From CBDCMJ01 sp965224325 (lineage in GTDB: Bacteria; Chloroflexota; Dehalococcoidia; Lucifugimonadales; UBA3495): a DNA stretch of 64,000 nt. The notes under the pieces were generated by a model that had not been told where the DNA came from, did not search any database, and was given only the letters and a program-made list of their open reading frames with translations. This document shows positions 16,682 to 24,122 of the stretch, piece after piece; the first letter of the stretch is position 1, and every line of letters begins with the position of its first letter. The translations under genes were made by a program, and so were the position numbers. The stretch lies in contig CBDCYT010000012.1 of NCBI GenBank assembly GCA_965224325.1, positions 186,001 to 250,000 on the forward strand, given 5' to 3'.

Positions 16682-18180
16682 CCGCACACCCCCGCCGCTG
16701 CCAGGCTTACCGTGAGCAGACTGTCGTACACTTTCAGGTCCGGCTGGCCGGCCAGGGCGAGCGCCGGGGCCTCGGGCAGCTTGGGCTCTGCCAGATCGCG
16801 CGTTTCCGCGTAGTCGAAGGGCTGTCCCGTCTCCAGCAGCAGGGACAGGGCGCTGTCCACCGTGGCTTCCATGGTCGTCACCGCCAGGTGCAGGATGCGC
16901 ACGTACTCCACGTCGGCCCGCTCCCCGCGCCATTCCCGCAGTGCGTCGTAGCACAGCCGGAATTGCATCGTGGGAAACAGCTGCTCCCGGAAGCGGTAGC
17001 GGGCAAAGGCCCAGGGCTTGCGCACCAGGGAGCCGATGACGTGGCGGTAATTGACGTTGGCTTCCCGCTCACCGCGCACCCGGTCCATGCGTTCCACCAG
17101 GTGGTCCTTGTAGTACACTTCCACCCAGTCGGCGTACAGCCGGATCTTCACCTCCTTGCCGATGAGGCGGGAGGGAACGGTATAGGTCCGGCCGGCTACC
17201 TGGATGGTGCTCCACTTGCGCACCCGGGCCTGGTAGTTGACGTATTCCGGCATGGGAGCTGGGGGCAGGGGCCGTAGGCAAGCCATTTCCTGCTCCAGCT
17301 TTCCCTGGACCGGACGATTGCGTTTCTGGACGATCTGCCCCACGAAGTGGGCGTAGTCGCCGGCGGTGTCGAAATCATGGCTGCCCCGCAGGATAAGGGC
17401 CTGGTCGATGGCGTCCTTGAGGCGATAGTGTCCCTGCTCGGCGACGCCGTTTTCGTGGCTCTGGCCCCGGTTGATGCGGGTGGAACGGAGGCCGTAGTGG
17501 TCCAGCAGGGCCTCGTAGGAGTCATTCAGGGCCCGGCCCCGGCTGCGCTTTATCTCGTGAGTGGCGGCCGAGGTATTGTCGCTGCGCACCACCTGTGGGA
17601 CGCCGCCCAGGGTCCACAGGGCAGCCTGCAGTCCCTGCTGCAACGCCAAGAAGGTCTCGCCGGTGGCGACCTCGGCGTAGCGCCAGCCCGAGTGGCTGAG
17701 TATCAGCTGGAACAGCAGGTGCAGGTAGGGCCGGCCGGCAATGGTGACCCCCAGGGAGTTGCCGTGGGTGAAGTCGATCTGGGCTTCCCGTCCCGGGGGA
17801 TGCTCCTGGGGGAAGTACACCTCCTGGTCCGGGCCGTTGACTGCTCGCCAGTCCTGTAATCGTCGTTGCAGGGTGCGCAGCTGTGAGGCGCTGAAGCGGC
17901 CAGGGTGCTGCTCCTCCAGCCACTCGATAATTGTCGTTGCCCTGAGCCTGCCGGTCGGATCGCCCCGCAGCAGGGGCTCGATCTCCTCCTCCCACACCCC
18001 GTCGAAGGGATCGGGGCGGGTGCGCCACCGGCGCTCCTCTTTCGTCTCCGACGGCCAAGGTCCCCTCTGCCACTTACGTGCCGACCGCACGCTCATCCGG
18101 GCCATGGCCGCCGCCGTTTCCTGAGTCCTTCCTTCCATACGTCTCTGCCTCAACAATGCGACTTGTCGGTCTGTCATCAA
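16678..18180 (-). CDS. istA: IS21 transposase IstA (second subtype)
   Basis: 500 residues. The N-terminal HTH (TQETAAAMARMSVRSARKW) is followed by the DDE core: AQIDFTHG (first Asp), VVRSDNTS (second Asp) and HENGVAEQ (Glu). The C-terminal beta-rich end-binding region is present. It is full length and undamaged, and with istB forms a potentially active element. Confidence 0.85.
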   Translation of the reverse strand: MMTDRQVALLRQRRMEGRTQETAAAMARMSVRSARKWQRGPWPSETKEERRWRTRPDPFDGVWEEEIEPLLRGDPTGRLRATTIIEWLEEQHPGRFSASQLRTLQRRLQDWRAVNGPDQEVYFPQEHPPGREAQIDFTHGNSLGVTIAGRPYLHLLFQLILSHSGWRYAEVATGETFLALQQGLQAALWTLGGVPQVVRSDNTSAATHEIKRSRGRALNDSYEALLDHYGLRSTRINRGQSHENGVAEQGHYRLKDAIDQALILRGSHDFDTAGDYAHFVGQIVQKRNRPVQGKLEQEMACLRPLPPAPMPEYVNYQARVRKWSTIQVAGRTYTVPSRLIGKEVKIRLYADWVEVYYKDHLVERMDRVRGEREANVNYRHVIGSLVRKPWAFARYRFREQLFPTMQFRLCYDALREWRGERADVEYVRILHLAVTTMEATVDSALSLLLETGQPFDYAETRDLAEPKLPEAPALALAGQPDLKVYDSLLTVSLAAAGVCG

Positions 18181-18314
18181 TCCGGCACCTCCGTGCCGGA
18201 TGATTTACCTCTTCCAGACCGGCAAAAATAGTCGTCGTGACCGGCAGGACTAATTGTCGTTAATCAGCGGGGCCTTCGGGCGGTTTGGGCCCGGTTAGCG
18301 CCGCCCCCGCCTCC

Positions 18315-18455
18315 CTAGTCCTCGCAAGAATGGTTGACTATGCCGAGGATTCTTCTACAGTCCGGGCACAGCACGACCACGATTATTTCCGCCTGGGCCT
18401 GACTGTACTCCGATGCGAACTTAGTGATGTCGTGACCGCAGTGCGGGCATTTCAT
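18315..18455 (-). CDS. Small zinc-ribbon protein
   Basis: 46 residues with CPHCG near the start and CPDC in the middle, a four-cysteine zinc ribbon. The ATG at 18455 was chosen because GAGGGGGTGA precedes it. Function unknown; such miniature zinc ribbons are often regulators or adaptors. Nothing recognisable is seen in 18456-18699. Confidence 0.55.
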   Translation of the reverse strand: MKCPHCGHDITKFASEYSQAQAEIIVVVLCPDCRRILGIVNHSCED

Positions 18456-18699
18456 GGCTTCACCCCCTCGTTCCTGCGGTGAAAGGGACGTATAATTAAA
18501 CCAACCCATTCCGGGAACTCCTCTGCACGGTGCGGCTTAGCGCCGCCCCGCGCGCTGCGCCCGCTGCATCGGGTGTAGTCCCGCCGCCCCTAGAGAGAGA
18601 ATCGCCAGGGCCGACAACGCCGCCAGGCCCGCTCGAATCCTGCCTGGGAGCGTAGTCACCGGTTTCTCCCTGGAACGGCTTGGGGGACAGACAGCCACC

Positions 18700-20174
18700 C
18701 TATGGCTCCTCCACTCGTCCGACAAACAGGATAGCCCCCGTCTCCCGGTCCCCGATCAGGAAGATGAATGGCCTGTCCACCGTGACGCTGACCGGGATCG
18801 GGGGAGCGGATTCGGCTTGCAACATCACGGAGGTGGCTGCGGCCGCCTCGGTGCCGGCTTCGTCCACCGACACGGATGCCTTGTGGACCACCTCCCGGAT
18901 GTACAGGCACTCGGGGTCCCCCGCGAGACATGACCGCCCGTCCATGCCCGAGAAGTCGGAGGCGGCGCTGTCGAAGGCGTCGGACATGCCCATGGCCTTG
19001 AAGGTTTCGCCCAGACGGAACTGGGACTCGAACTCGAACTTCGGCAGGTCGAGCGCGACATACCGGAACTCAAGGCCCGCGATGGTCCGGTCCACGAGGC
19101 CCGCGTCCAGAGAGTCCTCGAACTCTCGGAACCGCCCCCTGTCCGGGACTATGATAGTCATGGACAGCTCCTGCCCGACGTAGGGTAGGTCCGCGGCCTC
19201 GTATCCCTCTCCCGCCGCGTAGCGGAGCTCCCCCTCCGTTCTCATCATCAGAACGTCGACGCTGCTCCCGTCCAGAAGATGGAAGGGGAGCTCACGGGTG
19301 TTCGCTTCACTGAATAGGAAGAGCCAGGAAGCGTTGAAGTAGATGGCGTTGGTCAGCACCATCCGGGTCAGTGGGGATATGATGCCCCGCGGGAGCAGGT
19401 CCCTGATCCTGTCCTCGGTGCCCTCCGCGACCCAGTCGTTGATCGCAGTCCTGGATTCCTCGGGGGCGCCCTTGAAGTCCGCGGGCCTCACTCCCGCTCC
19501 GTAGCTCTCCGCCAGAACGTCCAGGAACGGCTCCCGGAACTCATGGCCCTGCTGGCCCCATACCGGGTTGACGATATTCAGCCTGAAACGCCGGTCTTTT
19601 TCCAAGGCTGGGGCCAGGTTGCCTTCACTGCGGGACTCGGATGCTTCGTCGTCCTCGCCCTCGTCATCGCCGTCCCCGGTGCGGGAGGCAAGCTCATGGT
19701 ATAGGGCGTTGAACGCGGGGTCACGCCTGTCCTGGGACAGGAGGAAGCGGAGCGTATCCGCCGTCTGGCCGCCGGCACCTGCGTAGGTCATGGCGAGGGC
19801 CAGGGAGATGCTGTGAAGCGAGTAGAAGAGGTTCCCGTCCTGCGCCCTCAGCGCCTGGAATAGGTCGAAGGCGAAGGCGCCGTTGCCATCTATTAGGGCC
19901 TCCAGGTCCGCGCGGCCCGCTCCCCGCCCGAGCGACTCTCACCCGACGCTATCGCGACAGCCGGGCCGACCGTCTCCGTGGGCGTGGGGCCGTTAGTCGG
20001 CATCGGCATGCGGGCTCTCGTTGAGGTCCGGTCCTCCAAGGAGCCCGGGGTGGAGGCAACCTGCGGTTCGCCGTCGCAAGCCGACACCAATGCGGCGGCC
20101 GTTAGGCTTAGGGTCATGACGACTGCAGTCAACCTTGCCGACCGCCTCGGCCCATTAGGTGTGCTCTCATTCAT
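18700..20174 (-). pseudogene. Serpin lipoprotein, frameshifted near the N-terminus
   Basis: The C-terminal ~410 codons are a serpin (serine protease inhibitor). Visible are the shutter region, NAIYFNASW, the inhibitory hinge VDEAGTEAAAATSV and the DRPFIFLIGDRETGAILFVGRV strand. The hinge with small residues marks an inhibitory serpin; the P1-P1' pair would be roughly Glu-Ser, which is uncertain. The N-terminal frame starts at 20174 after GGGGGTGA and encodes a lipoprotein signal (SLTAAALVSAC, lipobox Cys), then a Pro/Thr-rich linker. A one-base shift in a G-rich run near 19925 separates the two. As written the gene is broken; the error type also fits a sequencing slip. If repaired it would be a membrane-anchored extracellular protease inhibitor. 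Confidence 0.75.
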
Positions 20175-20176
20175 CG

Positions 20177-20551
20177 TCACCCCCATCGGTTCCGTTTGCT
20201 TTTAGAGGACGGCGTTCCTGTGGTGCCACAGGCCATACCCTGAAACAAAACGGAGCCTTCCACGCCGTTGACCAGCATCCGGTGGAAGGCGCGCTTGCGG
20301 GCCTCCAGGATCGAACCCTCCGGACGGGTCAACTTGCTAAAGACATCGTCCAGCGCGGATGCGGGCAGGCCGGGGTTGAGCTGTGGCAAGATGTCACGCA
20401 GGCTTTCCTCCAGGACCACCTGCCCATAGTCGTCTCGCTCGGCGTTGGCCGTCTCGGGACCGATGTCGCGTTGGTGGGCCATCTGCCATCCGAGCGAGGC
20501 CAGCCACTCTAGGGCGGCCTGCTCAACTCCAGCTTCGATGAAAGTGGTCAT
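20177..20551 (-). pseudogene. hsdR: N-terminal fragment of type I restriction subunit HsdR
   Basis: About 97 residues match the start of HsdR: EQAALEWLASLGWQ, ERDDYGQVVLEESL, LNPGLPASALDDV, then the FHRMLVNGVE box. In HsdR the nuclease and helicase domains follow, but here the frame enters the 70-bp palindrome after GVEG and stops. The ATG at 20551 is 3 bases from the stop of the preceding gene, so it was translationally linked to the DUF5615 gene. No hsdM or hsdS is adjacent, so this is a relic of a lost type I system. Confidence 0.8.
20188..20257. repeat. 70-bp palindromic element, copy B
   Basis: The left arm GGTTCCGTTTGCTTTTA is at 20188-20204 and the diverged right arm at 20241-20257. 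The 36-bp centre contains its own perfect stem, CCTGTGG-TG-CCACAGG. It lies 13 bases before the serpin start and truncates hsdR on the other side, supplying that fragment's last codons. Confidence 0.75.
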
Positions 20552-20554
20552 GTG

Positions 20555-20908
20555 TCACTCCCTGATGCGAATCCTTTCATCCTCCACGATCCACAGCTGT
20601 CCTTGAAGCGAAGTTTCCGACAGCTCTAGGAGCAACCTTGCGGCTACCGCAAGAACGCGCCCCGGGCCGTGCCTGCTGAGTCTGAAGACCACCAGGCCAG
20701 GGTAGTCTTGCGGCGGGTAGTTCCTGATATCGGCGAAGTCCATGTCCAGTGTGATGAGGGCGCGCCCTTCGCTGAGACATGCCGACGCAATGCGCGGATC
20801 GTTAGCTCCGGTCATCTCCTGCTCGTTGACTGTGACGGCGTCGTGGCCCGCCTCAGTGAAGAGCCCGGCAAGCGCTCCAGGAAGATTCTCGTCCAGCTTG
20901 AACAACAC
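20555..20908 (-). CDS. DUF5615-family PIN-like toxin
   Basis: 117 residues, opening with FKLDENLPGALAGLFTEAGHDAVTV, the conserved start of DUF5615 (Mut7-C/PIN-like) proteins, with Asp in LDENLP and in LDMDFADIRNYPP. These proteins pair with DUF433 antitoxins, and the DUF433 gene is immediately upstream. Probably a ribonuclease toxin; intact. Confidence 0.75.
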   Translation of the reverse strand: MLFKLDENLPGALAGLFTEAGHDAVTVNEQEMTGANDPRIASACLSEGRALITLDMDFADIRNYPPQDYPGLVVFRLSRHGPGRVLAVAARLLLELSETSLQGQLWIVEDERIRIRE

Positions 20909-20917
20909 AGCGGAACC

Positions 20918-21145
20918 TTAATCGGTCAACGGCACTACGCGTTCCTTCGCCAACTCGGCAGCGTAGAGCAAGGTCGCTTGCACCCCCTCACGAGACACGG
21001 ATGGGTAGTGCTCAATGATCTCCTCTACTCCCAACCCTTCGGCCAAGCTGTCCAGGATGATCGTCGCCATGACCCGCGTGCCTGTAATGCAGGCCTTGCC
21101 GTGGCAAACCTCTGGATTGCTCGATATGTAGTCTTGCCATCTCAT
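20918..21145 (-). CDS. DUF433-family antitoxin
   Basis: 75 residues of the DUF433 fold, a small helix-turn-helix domain: RWQDYISSNPEVCHGKACI, then GTRVMATIILDSLAEG. The start at 21145 was chosen because GAGGAGGG precedes it and family members begin here. A longer frame reaches 21208 and overlaps the gene upstream by ATGA. It acts with the DUF5615 gene 9 bases downstream as a toxin-antitoxin pair. Confidence 0.75.
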   Translation of the reverse strand: MRWQDYISSNPEVCHGKACITGTRVMATIILDSLAEGLGVEEIIEHYPSVSREGVQATLLYAAELAKERVVPLTD

Positions 21146-21645
21146 GCTGACCCTCCTCAAACGTACGTCTCCAGACTCGCATGTAGGCGACTTCAACCTC
21201 GCTATCAAGAATCCCTCGGTACCGCCTCACATGGCCCGAAGCGAAGCCTGTCCCAACACATATGACCTTCGAATACGCTCAATTCAACCCACCAGTTCTC
21301 GAAACGGGCGGGGAACTTCGATTCAGGGGTTACGATGGCCCGATAGGAGGTTGGCCAACTGTCTCCCGATGCGACGACCTCGTGAGGGCGCCCGTGAAAG
21401 TCGATGGTAAGCACACGACCGTCGAAGCTGAATGTCATTTCGAATTCTTCTCCTTCCTCCAGCCACGAGATCTCCTCGGACAGGTTGCGCCGAAGGGGTC
21501 GGGCGTAGTCCCTGTCGATGACGCACTTTGGGCTGGCCTGGTATGCCCGCTGCCTTGCCTCGTACGCCCGTTGCTCTCGCACAAATGGCAGGAGGTCCCA
21601 GTGACGTTCTCCCTCAACCAACCAATCCGGCAGAGCTACTAGTAG

Positions 21646-22302
21646 TCAGTCAACTTTGGAATCGAAAGGGTAAAGGCGGTGAAGTTTGGATCGGGCGTCC
21701 TGGGTTTTGAACCGCCACTTGATACCAACTCGGGCGGCGTTGCGCTCCCGCACCAGTGCCTGGACTTCCCTCCCGAGCGCATCCTCGTCGGGGAGCCGCT
21801 GCTTCAGGCAGCAGCGGGACAGCACGCTGAACTCGATTTCCGCCATATTCAACCAACTCCCGTGCTTCGGGGTGTAGTGGAACTCCAGCCGTTTCGCAAT
21901 CCGCCGGGCATCGGCCGCTGGGAACGTCTCGTACAGCGACGCCGCGCGGTGGGTGTTGAGATTGTCCAGGACCACCCGCACCTCCGGGACCTCCGGATAG
22001 GCTTCATCCACCAGCCAGCGCATCTGGTGGGCGAAGTCCCCCGTGGTGCGCCGCTGGGTCACCGCCACCTGCCGCCACCCGGCCAGCGGCTCGCAGGCCA
22101 GGAACAGATTGCGGGCGCCTTCCCGCCGGTATTCGTAGTCCTGCCGCAGGGGAAGTCCAGGCCGGGGCGGCAGAGAGGGCCGGGTCTCCGCCAGCAACTG
22201 GGTCGAGGTCTCGTCAAAGCAGACCACCGGACGCTGGGGGTCATACGGTTCGGCGTACAGGTCCAGCACGTCCTCCATGTTGGCCACGAACTCGGCGCTC
22301 AC
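21646..22302 (-). CDS. IS630 transposase, second frame (DDE part)
   Basis: 218 residues of the DDE_3 core: VVCFDETSTQLL (first Asp), VVLDNLNTHRAASLYE (second Asp), and HYTPKHGSWLNMAEIEFSVL (Glu). It is translated by frameshifting from the upstream frame. Undamaged. Confidence 0.85.
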   Translation of the reverse strand: MSAEFVANMEDVLDLYAEPYDPQRPVVCFDETSTQLLAETRPSLPPRPGLPLRQDYEYRREGARNLFLACEPLAGWRQVAVTQRRTTGDFAHQMRWLVDEAYPEVPEVRVVLDNLNTHRAASLYETFPAADARRIAKRLEFHYTPKHGSWLNMAEIEFSVLSRCCLKQRLPDEDALGREVQALVRERNAARVGIKWRFKTQDARSKLHRLYPFDSKVD

Positions 22303-22778
22303 CTTGGGGATGCACCACTCCTGCTTCTGCCACGGCTTGAGAACGTTTTTTTGAGACGCTTACGCACTCCCTCGTGGGACATGGAGGACGCCAGCCCCAG
22401 TTCCACCACCTTGCCAGCCAGCAGGCGCAGGGTCCAGTGATCGTGGCCCTCCGGCGCTGGACTGCAGGCCAACGCGATGAGGTGGGCTTCGCTCCGGTCG
22501 TCCAACTTCCGATGCCGGTTGACCTGGCGCCGGTCCCACAGGGCCCCGTCCAACCCTTCCTCGGTAAAGCGCTGCTTAATCCGGTACACGGTGCCCAGCG
22601 CCACATCCAGCGCCTCGGCCACCTTGGGAGCGGCCCAACTGCCGTCGCTCTTGAGGAGAATCCGCGCCCTGGCGGTCACTCGGGCCGAGCTTTTCCCAAC
22701 CCGAATCAGATTCTGGAGTTCTTCCCGTTGTTCCGGCGCCAGCCGCACGGCGTACTTGTCCCTGATCATCACTGCCAC
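22299..22778 (-). CDS. IS630 transposase, first frame (HTH part)
   Basis: 159 residues with paired helix-turn-helix domains (VTARARILLKSDGSW, EALDVALGTVYRIKQRF). Near its end a run of seven A residues (CTC AAA AAA ACG) allows a -1 shift. The new frame reads LKKNVLKPWQKQEWCIPKVSAEF and enters the second frame, giving one transposase. Confidence 0.85.
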   Translation of the reverse strand: MAVMIRDKYAVRLAPEQREELQNLIRVGKSSARVTARARILLKSDGSWAAPKVAEALDVALGTVYRIKQRFTEEGLDGALWDRRQVNRHRKLDDRSEAHLIALACSPAPEGHDHWTLRLLAGKVVELGLASSMSHEGVRKRLKKTFSSRGRSRSGASPR

Positions 22779-23216
22779 CCCCCCATCAGAACTTCATCCC
22801 AAGCAGTATACGACTATCGGCCAGATTCCTGTAGGACTTTCAACATCAAGGTTGACCGACTACTAGTTTCTGCCTATAGGACTTGAGAACGTAGCTGACC
22901 CAAGCCGCAGCCTCCAAGGTGCTGTCCAAGTTGTCGGGGATTTCGCTGTCTATTTCGGACAGCGTTCTGGCAGTGACAAGAACACCATGCACTCTGATCA
23001 CCATTCCCATATGCCTGTTCATGGTGTGGGAGCAGAACAAATCGAAAGCAGCAAACGGGTACAGCACGGCATCGGTACCTAACGCAGGCTCCCGGAGACC
23101 ATGTATGGCAAAGATAGCGTCGCCGGCCCCCGTTCCACCACGTCGCGGTCGCCGTTGGCCCTCCCAACGCTCGAAGCCCAGCGCAATCAGGGAGTCAAGT
23201 GTCAGACATGAGTCGC

Positions 23217-23400
23217 TCAATTTGCCACCTCCATAGCGTGTTCAACTCGACCCACCCTCACTTCCCCCGACACCAGCCCCGGCAGCCACTCATTCCTCTG
23301 GGCTGCTAGACTGTCGGATTCCCCCAGGCTCTTTAAGATTTGCTCCATCACGGAGCCCACCACGATTTCAAATGCGACGGCTAATTCAACGGGTGGTATA
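23217..23400 (-). pseudogene. C-terminal remnant of an unknown gene
   Basis: About 60 codons ending in LVSGEVRVGRVEHAMEVAN; the stop overlaps the next gene's ATG (ATGA). Upstream, the frame continues into a 32-bp repeat at 23401 that also occurs at 25665, so the true N-terminus has been replaced. No domain is recognised. Confidence 0.4.
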
Positions 23401-23432
23401 TGAGGCGGACCCGGTTGGTTGGACAGAATCAA
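23401..23432 (+). repeat. 32-bp direct repeat, left copy
   Basis: Identical to 25665-25696 except for one base. Both contain GAGGCGGACCCGGTTGGTT. The two copies bracket the small gene and the PD-(D/E)xK nuclease gene. They probably derive from insertion-sequence ends, since a related TGAGGTGGACCCGG follows the right copy. Confidence 0.7.
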
Positions 23433-23535
23433 GACGGAGTTAAGCGAGAGCCCCGGCACTCCTGTGGTCCTGCGAGCGTTCCGGGTCCTCCTCACGGAAC
23501 CCTACGGGACTATTGAGAGACTCTCATTCTCACCG

Positions 23536-23554
23536 CGTTGCACTTGTTGCAACG
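23536..23554. promoter_or_regulatory. Possible operator palindrome
   Basis: CGTTGCA-5 bases-TGCAACG, a 7-bp-arm inverted repeat 57 bases before the GTG of the small gene at 23611. It may be a regulator-binding site for the nuclease cassette. No clear -35/-10 pair was found. Confidence 0.35.
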
Positions 23555-23610
23555 GAAAACTGTAGCCTATGATACCTGGCACCCAACTTCACGGGAGGAT
23601 TCTAACAGAC

Positions 23611-24024
23611 GTGCCGACACTCGAACTTGTCTCCCTACAGGATGCGCAGGTGGAATTGTCGCTATCAGGACAGAGCGGCGCGATAATGCGTCAGTACGTG
23701 GAGTATATCACCCAACTCGAACCCGACCGGGCGGGCAAACTCACCCCGGAAGCGGACGAGACCACAACCTCAGTTCGCCGCCGCCTCGCTGCGGCGACCC
23801 AGTTGCTCGGCAAGGACCTCGTCGTAAAGCGCCAGGGGAACACGATCTTCTTCTGGGAAGACGAAGGTAGCCCCCGCCGCGTCGCCGCCGCGCCAAGAGC
23901 AACCCGAAGAGTTAGCCCGAACAGGGCCCAGGTGCGATTCCGGCTGCCTGAATCCGTGACACGCGCAGGGACGTCCTCTGTGTCGCACTTCCTCCCAAGT
24001 GCCAGGGCCACTCTATGCCGCTAG
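23611..24024 (+). CDS. Small protein of unknown function upstream of the nuclease
   Basis: Starts at a GTG with GGGAGG upstream. The first ~85 residues are well structured (MRQYVEYITQLEPDRAGKL, VRRRLAAATQLLGKDLVVK, GNTIFFWEDEG) and suggest a small helical nucleic-acid-binding domain ending in a beta hairpin. The last ~45 residues are basic and low-complexity. It lies 98 bases before the nuclease gene, inside the same direct repeats. No family name can be given. Confidence 0.5.
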   Translation: MPTLELVSLQDAQVELSLSGQSGAIMRQYVEYITQLEPDRAGKLTPEADETTTSVRRRLAAATQLLGKDLVVKRQGNTIFFWEDEGSPRRVAAAPRATRRVSPNRAQVRFRLPESVTRAGTSSVSHFLPSARATLCR

Positions 24025-24122
24025 CAGCCTTGCCGACCGGTGGCCGCCGGGAGCGGGCGAAGAGGCAGGAAATCGAGGGAACGGAACCCTGACGCGTATT
24101 ACTGACTCTGGGAGTGTTAGCG

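Larger units (their letters stand above)
15868..18266 (-). mobile_element. IS21-family element of a second subtype, complete
   Basis: About 2.4 kb with both genes intact. The ends align imperfectly: the left starts TGTCCCGCGTCAAG, and the right is the complement of TGATTAACGACAATTA. Each is followed inwards by two TTGCCGGT-like repeats, as expected for multiple IstA sites. It was inserted upstream of the istA relic at 15514-15867. A stray end of the same subtype lies at 4790-4816. Confidence 0.8.
21642..22863 (-). mobile_element. IS630-family element, copy 1, intact
   Basis: 1222 bp with ends GTAGTCAGTCAAC and the complement of GTAGTCGGTCAAC, flanked by TA on both sides (21640-21641 and 22864-22865), the hallmark IS630 target. 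Of the three IS630 copies in the window, only this one has both transposase frames undamaged. Confidence 0.9.
21205..23220 (-). pseudogene. Unknown gene interrupted by an IS630 element
   Basis: The 5' part (23220 to about 22866, ~118 codons) and the 3' part (about 21639 to 21205) are in the same frame once the IS and one TA are removed. The join reads RQKLVALPDWLVEGERHWDLL. The 5' portion contains FAAFDLFCSHTMNRHMGMVIRV, and the 3' portion is acidic with WLEEGEEFEMTFSFDGRVL. No domain is recognised. The start overlaps the stop of the preceding reading frame, and the stop lies close to the DUF433 gene, so it belonged to the same operon. Confidence 0.75.

Noticed and set aside
18537..18725. Small minus-strand frame with a hydrophobic segment after the serpin
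   Set aside because: Overlaps the serpin end, has no ribosome-binding site, and composition is consistent with chance.
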